Source: Sphingomonas sp. Leaf17
GTDB taxonomy: Bacteria > Pseudomonadota > Alphaproteobacteria > Sphingomonadales > Sphingomonadaceae
DNA length: 64,000 bases
Reading direction: 5' to 3'
Assembly (NCBI RefSeq): GCF_001421505.1
Contig: NZ_LMKL01000005.1
Location: forward strand, 378,807 to 442,806
Shown here: positions 30,315-37,566 of the stretch, in pieces
How the letters are laid out: each line of letters opens with the position of its first letter
Position numbering within the stretch: the first letter of the stretch is position 1
Notes under the pieces: generated by a model
Database searches by the model: none
The model's input: the letters and a program-made list of their open reading frames with translations, nothing else
Told to the model about the DNA's origin: nothing
Made by a program: the position numbers and the translations under genes

Positions 30315-31631
30315 GGTCAGCGTAAAGCACGCGCCCTCACCCACCACGCTGTCGACGGTCAGGTCGCCGCCCATCGCCCGCGCCAGTCGCCGGGCGATGT
30401 ACAGGCCAAGGCCGTTGCCGCCGACCTCGCTCGAATCCACGCGCTCGAACTTTTCGAAGATGCGGACCTGATCCGCCGCGGCAATCCCCTTGCCCCGGTC
30501 GATGACGCGGACCGACGCCATGCCATCCGCCTCGCCAAGCGACAACAGGATCGCCGAGCCGCGCGGCGCATAGCGGATCGCGTTGCCGATGACGTTCACC
30601 AGGATCTGCAAGACCCGGCGGAAATCGCCCCGCGCCGGCATCCGTGCCTCGAACGGCGGTCGCATCACGACGACACCGGCCGCATCCGCGCGCACGCCCA
30701 GCAGTCCGGCGGCGCGGCGCGCAAGATCGGCCAGGTCGATCGCCTCGTTCGGCAACACGAAATCGGGCCGCTCGACCGCCTGCAGGTCGGCCAGATCGTC
30801 GACCAGCGCCATCAGGTGGCGTCCCGCGCTGGCGATGTCGCTGGCATAGGCGGCATAGTCGGGCGCGACCGGCCCCTCGGTCTGCGCGCTGATGCTGTCG
30901 GCATTGGCGATGATCCGCCCGAGCGGCAGACGCAGGGCGCGTTCCAGCCGCCGGGCGAAGGTTGCTGGCACGCCATCCTCGACCGGTGGGGCGACGCTTG
31001 CCGACGTCATCCGCACACCGCCGGCGTATCCGGCGAAGCGGCCGGGTCCATCGAACCGCGCGACCGCCGATATTTCCAGATCCTGTCCGCCGGGCAGCAA
31101 CCGCGCCTCGGCGCCGACGAAGGATTGGCGCGCGGTCAGCCGTTCGCCGATCACCGGCCCGCCGAACAGCATGTCGAGCGGGCGGCCAAGCAGCCGGGCC
31201 GCGTCAAACCCGTACCGCGCCCCCGCCGCCACGGGCAGGTGGCTGAAGGTCAGCCCGGCATCGCTTTCCCAATGCCAGTCGCTGTCGGCGGCGATCACCG
31301 CCAGTTCGGCCGCCGGCCGGCGGTCGACCGGCTGCCACGCCCGCCGCTCATGCCAGCCGCTGATCGCCAGACGGACCATCGCATCCTCGGGCTGGGCGCG
31401 CACCCACAGGTCGATATCGGCATCCTCGTCGGCGACGTGGACGCTGCGCGAAATGACGATGCCAAGCCGGCGGGCGAGCCGCGCGATCGTCGCCAGTTGC
31501 GGCACCGCCAGCCCGGACCCGATCTTGCCACCGGCGCGCGCGTTCAGCGTCAGGATCGCCGGGTCGGCCGACACCAACCGCCCGTCGGCATCGACCATCG
31601 CGATCGCGATCACCGCCTCGCCGCCGGTCAT
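30276..31631 (-). CDS. Histidine-kinase-like protein lacking the phospho-acceptor histidine
   Basis: 451 residues from MTGGEAVIAIAMVD. A PAS-like domain lies at about 115-205 (DSDWHWESDAGLTFSHLPV...GFDAARLLGRPLDML). The dimerisation helix reads FARRLERALRLPLGRIIANADS: Arg231 stands where kinases carry the phosphorylated His, and the following Glu is Ala. The ATPase domain is intact: N-box LVNVIGNAIRYAP (Asn350), G1 DRGKGI, F-box FEKF, G2 GNGLGLYIARRL. No TM helix is seen. It starts inside the stop of the DUF2336 gene (ATGA), so the two are co-translated. It may bind ATP and a partner without phosphorylating itself. Confidence 0.85.
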   Translation of the reverse strand: MTGGEAVIAIAMVDADGRLVSADPAILTLNARAGGKIGSGLAVPQLATIARLARRLGIVISRSVHVADEDADIDLWVRAQPEDAMVRLAISGWHERRAWQPVDRRPAAELAVIAADSDWHWESDAGLTFSHLPVAAGARYGFDAARLLGRPLDMLFGGPVIGERLTARQSFVGAEARLLPGGQDLEISAVARFDGPGRFAGYAGGVRMTSASVAPPVEDGVPATFARRLERALRLPLGRIIANADSISAQTEGPVAPDYAAYASDIASAGRHLMALVDDLADLQAVERPDFVLPNEAIDLADLARRAAGLLGVRADAAGVVVMRPPFEARMPARGDFRRVLQILVNVIGNAIRYAPRGSAILLSLGEADGMASVRVIDRGKGIAAADQVRIFEKFERVDSSEVGGNGLGLYIARRLARAMGGDLTVDSVVGEGACFTLTLPADTAARENQR

Positions 31632-32701
31632 GCCGCCAGTCCGATCGCCCGGATCGCGTCGCGAAAATCCCGGTCGAGGCTCATCGGGGCCAACGCCAGC
31701 GCACAGTCGGCCACCGGCATCGCCATGATCGCGTCGATCCGGTCGGCCAGCGCATCCACGTCGCGGCGCGGGTCCGCCTGCGCCAGGGCGACCCCGATGC
31801 CGGCCATCGCCCGCCGGTCGATGCCGATCGCCCGCAGCGCGCACAGCAGGCGATCACCCGCCGGGTCGATCACCAGACCGCGCGCCTGATCGAAATCCAT
31901 GCCAGCCGCCCGCGCCAGTACCGCCACGAACAGCGCGGGCCGCCGGTCGCCCAGGGATTCCAGCATCAACGCCGGCAATTCGTCCGGCCGGGCGTCGATC
32001 GCCGCCGCCAGCCGGACCGCCGCCGCCTCCACACGGTCGCCCTCGTCATGCGCGGCGATGCAGCCCCATGCGGCCTCCGCCAGTGCACGATCCCGGTCCG
32101 GCAACACCGCGTTGACCGCCCGCACCGCCGCCGCAACCTGCCAGACCAGACGGTGATGGAGTTCGGCCGGCAGGTCGCTGCGCGGCCCTGCCTCGGCATC
32201 GCGCCGCCGGGCCTCGTGCGTGAACAGGTCGACGGCCGCCGCCGCAATCGCCGCATCGGGACAGTCGACCAGCCGCGCCAGCAGGCTGACCCCGTCCTGC
32301 GTGGTGGCGACCGGCACCAGCCGCGCGGCCAGACCGTCCAGTTCGACCCGCGCCAGCAGCATCCGCATGACCGCGCCATGCCGGACCGCTGGCGTCGCGC
32401 GCAGCCGCGCGACGACCATGTCTCCACCGGCCAGCGTGGCTACGGACCGGGTCGCGCCGCGCCTGATCGCGGACCGCCCGGCCCGGTCGCGCAGGTCCGC
32501 CTCGATCGCGTGGACGATGCCCGCGAACAGCGTATCGAGCGCCTGTCGCGTGCGGTCGTCGATCCGGTCCACGGGATCGCGAAAGAAATCGTCGATCGCC
32601 GCCGTCGCGCGCGCGCCATCCCGCGCATCGGCCATCGCCATGCGCCGGTTCAGCCCGGCACCGTTATCGGCACCGCCACAGGAGTCTGGATCAACCGACA
32701 T
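31628..32701 (-). CDS. DUF2336 domain protein
   Basis: 357 residues, mostly helical, with the repeated HEAT-like helix pairs (LLARLVDCPDAAIAAAAVDLF, WQVAAAVRAVNAVLPDRDRAL) that characterise DUF2336, a domain found almost only in alphaproteobacteria and often beside response regulators. No catalytic motif or membrane segment is seen. The start MSVDPDSCGG is taken; MAMADARDG at 32641 is an alternative. It is translationally coupled to the kinase-like gene downstream. A possible CtrA-type site (TTAA-N7-CTAA, 32727-32741) lies just upstream. Confidence 0.7.
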   Translation of the reverse strand: MSVDPDSCGGADNGAGLNRRMAMADARDGARATAAIDDFFRDPVDRIDDRTRQALDTLFAGIVHAIEADLRDRAGRSAIRRGATRSVATLAGGDMVVARLRATPAVRHGAVMRMLLARVELDGLAARLVPVATTQDGVSLLARLVDCPDAAIAAAAVDLFTHEARRRDAEAGPRSDLPAELHHRLVWQVAAAVRAVNAVLPDRDRALAEAAWGCIAAHDEGDRVEAAAVRLAAAIDARPDELPALMLESLGDRRPALFVAVLARAAGMDFDQARGLVIDPAGDRLLCALRAIGIDRRAMAGIGVALAQADPRRDVDALADRIDAIMAMPVADCALALAPMSLDRDFRDAIRAIGLAA

Positions 32702-32726
32702 CGGGCATCGTCTATCAGGCGTGTCG

Positions 32727-32741
32727 TTAAGAGCGCACTAA
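32727..32741 (-). promoter_or_regulatory. Possible CtrA-type site (TTAA-N7-CTAA)
   Basis: TTAA at 32727 and CTAA at 32738 separated by seven bases, against the CtrA consensus TTAA-N7-TTAA (one mismatch). It is 26-40 bases upstream of the DUF2336 start. The match is short and may be chance. Confidence 0.25.
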
Positions 32742-33913
32742 GCCTGACGGCGAAGATCGTCGATTGCGGCGGCCAGTGTCGCGGTGACATAGGCGGCGGC
32801 CAGCGCTATGCCGATAACCGGCAGGCCGACCGCGGTCGCGACCGTGGCGACCAGCAGATAGGCAGGCGGACGGCCCCACCAGGTCCGCCGGACAACGACC
32901 GCCCGCTCGCCCAGCGTACCGATTGCCACAGCGGCGACGGCGGCGGTCATCGCGGTGCCGTCCCCCGTGACTGCGCCGACGCCGTAGCCCAGCATCAGCA
33001 CCGCCAGCGCCGGCAGGATATCGACCGCCAGCCCAAGGCCGCGCTCGACCGTCGCATCGTCGCGCAGCGCGGCCAGCGTCGCGCCGGTCGACAGGCCGAT
33101 GCTTGCCAGAAACGCCGCGATCATGCCGCTTCCCGTCCAGCCAAAGCCGATCGCCGCCAGTCCGACGACGCCGATCGCCGCACTCATCGCGCCGACAAGG
33201 CCGGCGGAGACGTGACGGGCCACCAGCCCGGGCAGGGTCAGGCGGGCGACGGGGGCCAGCACCATCCGGTCGAACCAGCCGGCGCGGTCCGACACGATCG
33301 ACGCGAGCACCGCCCGCCCCCGCGCGGCCAGCGCCTGCGACCGGTGTTCGATCCCGTGTCCGTCACGCACCGCACTCGGCGGCAGCAGCATGTGGCCGGC
33401 ATGGGCCTGCGCCGCCAGCCGGATCAATGCCGACTGCATGTCGTAATCGCGCGGCAGGGCGGCGACCTCGGCCAGCCGCCGCGGGTCGATGCGCGCAACG
33501 CCGGCCCACGCCATCCGTCCGCCGACGCGTTCGTAATCCTGTCCCGATTCGGATTCCTCGACGACCAGCAGCGCATCCTCCCCCTCGCCGGCCAGCAACC
33601 GGACGACGGCCTGCGTGGTGATAAGGCCGTCGGCCAGCATCAGGATGCGCGCCAGCGGGTGAAACTTTTCCGACGCTTCGTTGGCGGTACGCACCGCGTC
33701 GACCGTCACGCCGCGCCGGCCGATCCGGTTGATCGCGCCCAGCAATTCGGGCGTCAGCCGCGCGACGACGACCACGATCTGCGACACGCCCGCCGCGATC
33801 AGCAGCCGCGCCTGATATTCGATCAGCGTCACGCCGCCGAACGGCAACGTCGCGGCCAGCCGGTCGGGGCGTTCGTCGGCGTCGTGGGTGGCAAAGAGCA
33901 GTCCGGCAAGCAT
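32738..33913 (-). CDS. Nucleotidyltransferase-like domain fused to degenerate CDP-alcohol-transferase-like membrane domain
   Basis: 391 residues from MLAGLLFATHDADERP. Residues 1-200 look like a sugar-nucleotidyltransferase fold (LPFGGVTLIEYQARLLIAAGVSQIVVVV, then ARILMLADGLI), but the GxGTRM-type loop is absent. Residues about 205-391 hold five or six TM helices in the order seen in CDP-alcohol phosphatidyltransferases, yet the required DG-AR-G-D-D residues are missing (LSTGATLAALRDD where LDxxDGxxAR is expected). The layout recalls bifunctional inositol-phosphate cytidylyltransferase/DIPP synthases. Both active sites seem lost, so the role is unknown, perhaps a membrane scaffold or lipid sensor. 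Confidence 0.6.
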   Translation of the reverse strand: MLAGLLFATHDADERPDRLAATLPFGGVTLIEYQARLLIAAGVSQIVVVVARLTPELLGAINRIGRRGVTVDAVRTANEASEKFHPLARILMLADGLITTQAVVRLLAGEGEDALLVVEESESGQDYERVGGRMAWAGVARIDPRRLAEVAALPRDYDMQSALIRLAAQAHAGHMLLPPSAVRDGHGIEHRSQALAARGRAVLASIVSDRAGWFDRMVLAPVARLTLPGLVARHVSAGLVGAMSAAIGVVGLAAIGFGWTGSGMIAAFLASIGLSTGATLAALRDDATVERGLGLAVDILPALAVLMLGYGVGAVTGDGTAMTAAVAAVAIGTLGERAVVVRRTWWGRPPAYLLVATVATAVGLPVIGIALAAAYVTATLAAAIDDLRRQA

Positions 33914-34003
33914 CCCCTGGCTGTTAGGCGGTGCCGCCCGACAAGGCAAAGCCCGTGTGCGTCCTGTCACACCGGCTCTTTCGAATCACCCGGATCTTTC
34001 GGA

Positions 34004-34294
34004 TCACAACACCGCTACCAGCCCGCGCAGACGCGCGAGCATCGACGCGTTGACGCCACCGCGAGCCGCCTCGGTCGCGGCGGTCATCAGGTCCGCGGCA
34101 CCGAAGCTGGCGGCCAGTCCGTTGAGCCGCCACGCCGCATCGCGCCAGCCATCGGCATCGACCGCCATCGTCATCGCTTGCAGGGCCTGGACCGCACTTT
34201 CGCGGAACGCCGCGTGCAGTTCGGCGATCAACACGGGTTCGTCACCCACCGCGGCGGCAAGGGCGGCGTCGATTGCTCCGGGATCATAGGTCAT
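34004..34294 (-). CDS. Hpt-like small protein without the phospho-histidine
   Basis: 96 residues from MTYDPGAIDAAL, all helical. The segment AAWRLNGLAASFGAADL (residues 53-69) aligns with the Hpt signature A-H-x-L-K-G-x-x-x-x-x-G; Trp55 occupies the histidine position and Asn58 the lysine. It therefore looks like a phosphotransfer domain that cannot accept phosphate. It lies between the nucleotidyltransferase-like gene (same strand) and the coiled-coil gene (opposite strand, 84 bases away). It may act as a response-regulator-binding module. Confidence 0.6.
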   Translation of the reverse strand: MTYDPGAIDAALAAAVGDEPVLIAELHAAFRESAVQALQAMTMAVDADGWRDAAWRLNGLAASFGAADLMTAATEAARGGVNASMLARLRGLVAVL

Positions 34295-34377
34295 GAAAAC
34301 GGGCCTAACCGAAAGACCCTTAAGGCAAGGTTCGCGCAATTCCCTTTGCACCCCTCGCAAACCTGATAAACCCGGAC

Positions 34378-36744
34378 GTGATGACCGGGGGGCGAATGAT
34401 GGGAAGTTGGGCTGACGGCGGCCGTGCGCCGGCGATGTCCCTTGGGCTGGGGGCCATGACCATGGACGCCACTGGTGAAAACAGCCGGATGCACGACCCC
34501 ATCGTGGATCACCGCCAGCCCGACGACGCCGACGGCTTTTATGATGACGTCTCGATCCATCCCGACGAAACGCCGGATGCCGGTCCGGAACGGCGCCGGG
34601 GCCGGATCGCCGCTGCCGGTGCGGTCATCGTCACCCTGCTCTGGGTCGGTGGCGCGGCATGGGCGGCGCGCGCTGGGCTGGCGTCGATGGACGCGGCCGG
34701 CATCGTCCAGTTCGTATCGGCCCTGGCCATCGTCCCCGTCCTGATCGGTCTTGTCTGGTTGCTCGCGATGCGGACCAGCCGGGCAGAAGCACGGCGTTTC
34801 GGGGCAAGCGCACGGGCGATGCGCGCGGAGGCCGCCAGTCTGGAACGCACCATCGCGACGCTGGCCGGCGCGATCGAGGCCAACCGCGCGCGCCTTGCCG
34901 ATCAGGTCGGTACGCTGATGACGATGGGCGACGGGGCCAACGAACGGCTCGCCAGCATCGGGCGCGGCATGACCGAGGAAATCGCGCGCGCCGACGCGCA
35001 TGGCCGGATCCTGTCCGAAACCGCCGCCAATACCCAGTCGAGCCTTGGCGTCCTGCTCGCCTCGCTGCCGCGCGCGCAGGCGGGGATCGAATCGGTCGGC
35101 GACCTGCTGCGCGCGACCGGCCTGTCGGCCAGCGAACATGCCGCCGCCCTCGACGCGCAACTGGTCGCGCTGGCCGATCGTGGCCGCGAGGCGGACATCG
35201 TCGCCGGCGGGGCCGCACAGAAACTGTCGGCGCACATTACCCGGATGGAGGCGACCAGCGAAACCGCCGGTGCCCGGCTGGAGGCGGTGACCGCCAGCAT
35301 GTCCGACTCCGTCGACACCCTGCTCGATCGCACCGCCGAGGCGGTCGACGAGGCGCGGAAAGGCATCGCCGCACAGGGCGACGCGATGCTGGCGATGGTC
35401 CGCGCCAATCAGGCGGCACTCGACAGCGCGGCGCGCGACAGTGCCGAGGCGCTGGCGACACGGATCGCCTCGGTCGAACAGGCGATCGACCGTCTGGCGG
35501 GTCAGCTGGAAACGCAGCGCGTGTTCGGCGACGCGATGGTCGACGACCTGTCCGCCGGCATCGGTGCGGTGGAAACCCGCCTGTCCGCGCTGCACCACGC
35601 CGGCACCGAACGCACGCAGGTGCTGGCCGCGTCGATCAGCGCGCTCGGTGGATCGGCCGATGCGATGACCGAGGCGCTGAAGGCCGGCGACACGATGGCG
35701 ACGCGGACGATCGGCACCACCGAATCGCTGCTGATCGCGCTGGACGCCGCCGCGCGCGAGATCGACGAAACATTGCCCGACGCGCTGAACCGGCTCGACG
35801 ACCGCGTCGCCTCCAGCCAGCGGGTCGTGGGGGCCGCCAAGCCCGAACTGCTCGCGCTGGTCACTGCCGCCGAAAGCACGCACGACGCGATCGAGGCGAT
35901 TGCCGGCGTCATCGGCGAACAGCGCCGGGTGCTCGACCAGTTGTCGAACACGCTGCTGGACACCCTGTCGACCGGCCGGGCCAAGGCCGACGCGCTGGGC
36001 ATGATGGTCGACGAGACGATCGACAAGACCAGCCGGTTTGCCGAACAGGCCGCCCCCCAGCTGATCGAGGCGCTGATGCGCGTCCGTGACACCGCCTCCG
36101 CCGCCGCCGACCGCGCGCGCGAAACGCTGGCCAGTGTGATCCCCGAGGCCGCGCAGGCGCTGGAGGCGGCGAGCGGCGACGCGATGCGCCGGGCCACCGC
36201 CAACAGCGTCGATCGTCAGGTCAGCGCGATCACCGACGCCGCCGACGCGGCGGTCGACGCCACCGCCCGCGCGACCGAACGGCTGGCGAAACAGGTGCAG
36301 GTCATCGCCGAACAGACCAAGGTTGTCGAAACCCGGATCGAGGAGGCGCGCCGCGACCGCGACGATGCCGACCGCGACAGCCTGGCGCGGCGTGTGTCGT
36401 TGCTGATCGAATCCCTCAATTCCGCGTCGATCGACATTGCCAAGGTATTCGCGCCCGACGTGTCGGACAGCGCGTGGGCGGCGTATTTGAAGGGCGATCG
36501 TGGTGTCTTCACCCGCCGCGCCGTCCGCCTGCTCGACACCGGCGACGCGCGCGATATCGCTGGACTGTATGACGACGACGCGGCGTTCCGGGAAAGCGTC
36601 AACCGCTACATCCACGACTTCGAATCGATGCTGCGCGCGATCCTGGCGCAGCGTGATGGATCACCGCTTGGCGTCACGTTGCTCTCGTCCGACATGGGCA
36701 AACTCTACGTCGCGCTGGCGCAGGCGATCGAGCGATTGCGGTAG
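34378..36744 (+). CDS. Two-TM long coiled-coil protein, TipN-like
   Basis: 788 residues from the first ATG; ATGs at 34396/34399 behind a G-run and one at 34456 are alternatives. Two TM helices at about 78-97 and 108-131 are followed by roughly 530 residues of heptad-like, Ala-rich coiled coil, then a compact C-terminal domain (about 690-788, with RRAVRLLDTGDARDIAGLYDD, YIHDFESMLRAIL and TLLSSDMGKLYVALAQAIERL). This layout is that of Caulobacter TipN, the new-pole landmark that orients division and chromosome segregation. Homology is inferred from architecture, not shown. Neighbours with signalling folds fit a polarity role. Confidence 0.65.
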   Translation: MMTGGRMMGSWADGGRAPAMSLGLGAMTMDATGENSRMHDPIVDHRQPDDADGFYDDVSIHPDETPDAGPERRRGRIAAAGAVIVTLLWVGGAAWAARAGLASMDAAGIVQFVSALAIVPVLIGLVWLLAMRTSRAEARRFGASARAMRAEAASLERTIATLAGAIEANRARLADQVGTLMTMGDGANERLASIGRGMTEEIARADAHGRILSETAANTQSSLGVLLASLPRAQAGIESVGDLLRATGLSASEHAAALDAQLVALADRGREADIVAGGAAQKLSAHITRMEATSETAGARLEAVTASMSDSVDTLLDRTAEAVDEARKGIAAQGDAMLAMVRANQAALDSAARDSAEALATRIASVEQAIDRLAGQLETQRVFGDAMVDDLSAGIGAVETRLSALHHAGTERTQVLAASISALGGSADAMTEALKAGDTMATRTIGTTESLLIALDAAAREIDETLPDALNRLDDRVASSQRVVGAAKPELLALVTAAESTHDAIEAIAGVIGEQRRVLDQLSNTLLDTLSTGRAKADALGMMVDETIDKTSRFAEQAAPQLIEALMRVRDTASAAADRARETLASVIPEAAQALEAASGDAMRRATANSVDRQVSAITDAADAAVDATARATERLAKQVQVIAEQTKVVETRIEEARRDRDDADRDSLARRVSLLIESLNSASIDIAKVFAPDVSDSAWAAYLKGDRGVFTRRAVRLLDTGDARDIAGLYDDDAAFRESVNRYIHDFESMLRAILAQRDGSPLGVTLLSSDMGKLYVALAQAIERLR

Positions 36745-36759
36745 TCGTCCATCTCATCC

Positions 36760-36835
36760 CGTCATTGCGAGCGAAGCGAAGCAATCCGGGGCGTCACGGG
36801 GTACGCTGGATTGCTTCGCGGCGCTCGCAATGACG
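36760..36835. repeat. Long inverted repeat, CGTCATTGCGAGCG family
   Basis: Arms at 36760-36787 and 36808-36835 are complementary at 26 of 28 positions around a 20-base spacer. The motif CGTCATTGCGAGCGAAGCGA is a dispersed element of many alphaproteobacterial genomes. It lies between the ends of two convergent genes and could stop transcription from both. Confidence 0.9.
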
Positions 36836-36849
36836 GCTGGAATGAAGCC

Positions 36850-37566
36850 CTATTCCTTGGGCACCAACGTGTAATCGACCCACACCGTCACGCCAATCGC
36901 CTGTTGGCCGGGCGATATTGGCGCGCCGGCAACGCGAGAACCAGTCACGACAATATCGCTGCTTTCCACTGACCGAGCCGCCCGCTCGCTGACGCGGATC
37001 ACGCGTGATCGACGCAGGCCAAGTGCCCCGGCGTAGTCGTCCGCCTCGCGGGAGGCCGCCGCAATCGCATTCTGTCGCGCACGCGTTTTCAATGGCTCGT
37101 CGTCGCGGAACGAAAAATTGGGACCATCGACCTCGGTCGCGCTAGCCTTGGCAAGCGCATCGAGAATGGACGTAGCCTTTTGGATATTCCTGATCGTAAG
37201 CGTCAAACGGTTGGTCGCGCGGTATCCTATGATCTCGCTGGTATCGTCTCCATCCGCGTCCTTGCGATATTGCGCGCGAACGGAAAGATTGCTTGTCCGC
37301 TGGTCGATTGGAGGTAGCCCGGCGCTGGTCACGGCTTCGATCAGACGGTGCGCCGCCACGGCATTGGTTTCCATCGCCGCGCGCGCCGTGCGACCGTCCG
37401 TTGTCACGCCGGTGGAGAATTCGGCCTGATCCGGCACCGCCTTCACCTGCCCATACGCCTCGACTTCCAGCAGGGTTTCATTCGGCATCAGCCGCGCTTC
37501 CTGTGCGCCAACGGGCGAACTCAGGAGCAGCGCCAGCAGGGCGCCCGCGATGAACATCCTTACCAT
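36850..37566 (-). CDS. SIMPL (DUF541) domain periplasmic protein
   Basis: 238 residues from MVRMFIAGALLALLLSSPVGAQE, a signal peptide with likely cleavage at VGA-Q. The mature part has the SIMPL pattern: LEVEAYGQVKAVPDQAEFSTGV, AMETNAVAAHRLIEAV, DQRTSNLSVRAQYR, and ARQNAIAAASREADDYAGALGL. SIMPL proteins are envelope proteins of poorly defined function (BP26/YggE relatives, linked to oxidative stress). The start used overlaps the upstream peptidase stop (ATGGTAA). Confidence 0.9.
   Translation of the reverse strand: MVRMFIAGALLALLLSSPVGAQEARLMPNETLLEVEAYGQVKAVPDQAEFSTGVTTDGRTARAAMETNAVAAHRLIEAVTSAGLPPIDQRTSNLSVRAQYRKDADGDDTSEIIGYRATNRLTLTIRNIQKATSILDALAKASATEVDGPNFSFRDDEPLKTRARQNAIAAASREADDYAGALGLRRSRVIRVSERAARSVESSDIVVTGSRVAGAPISPGQQAIGVTVWVDYTLVPKE

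Noticed and set aside
32048..34366. A 772-residue plus-strand frame
   Set aside because: Spans three minus-strand genes and their gaps with Arg/Gln-rich sequence and no motif.
34291..36615. A 774-residue minus-strand frame over the coiled-coil gene
   Set aside because: Arg/Gly/Val-rich shadow; the plus-strand product has clear TM helices and a structured C-terminus.
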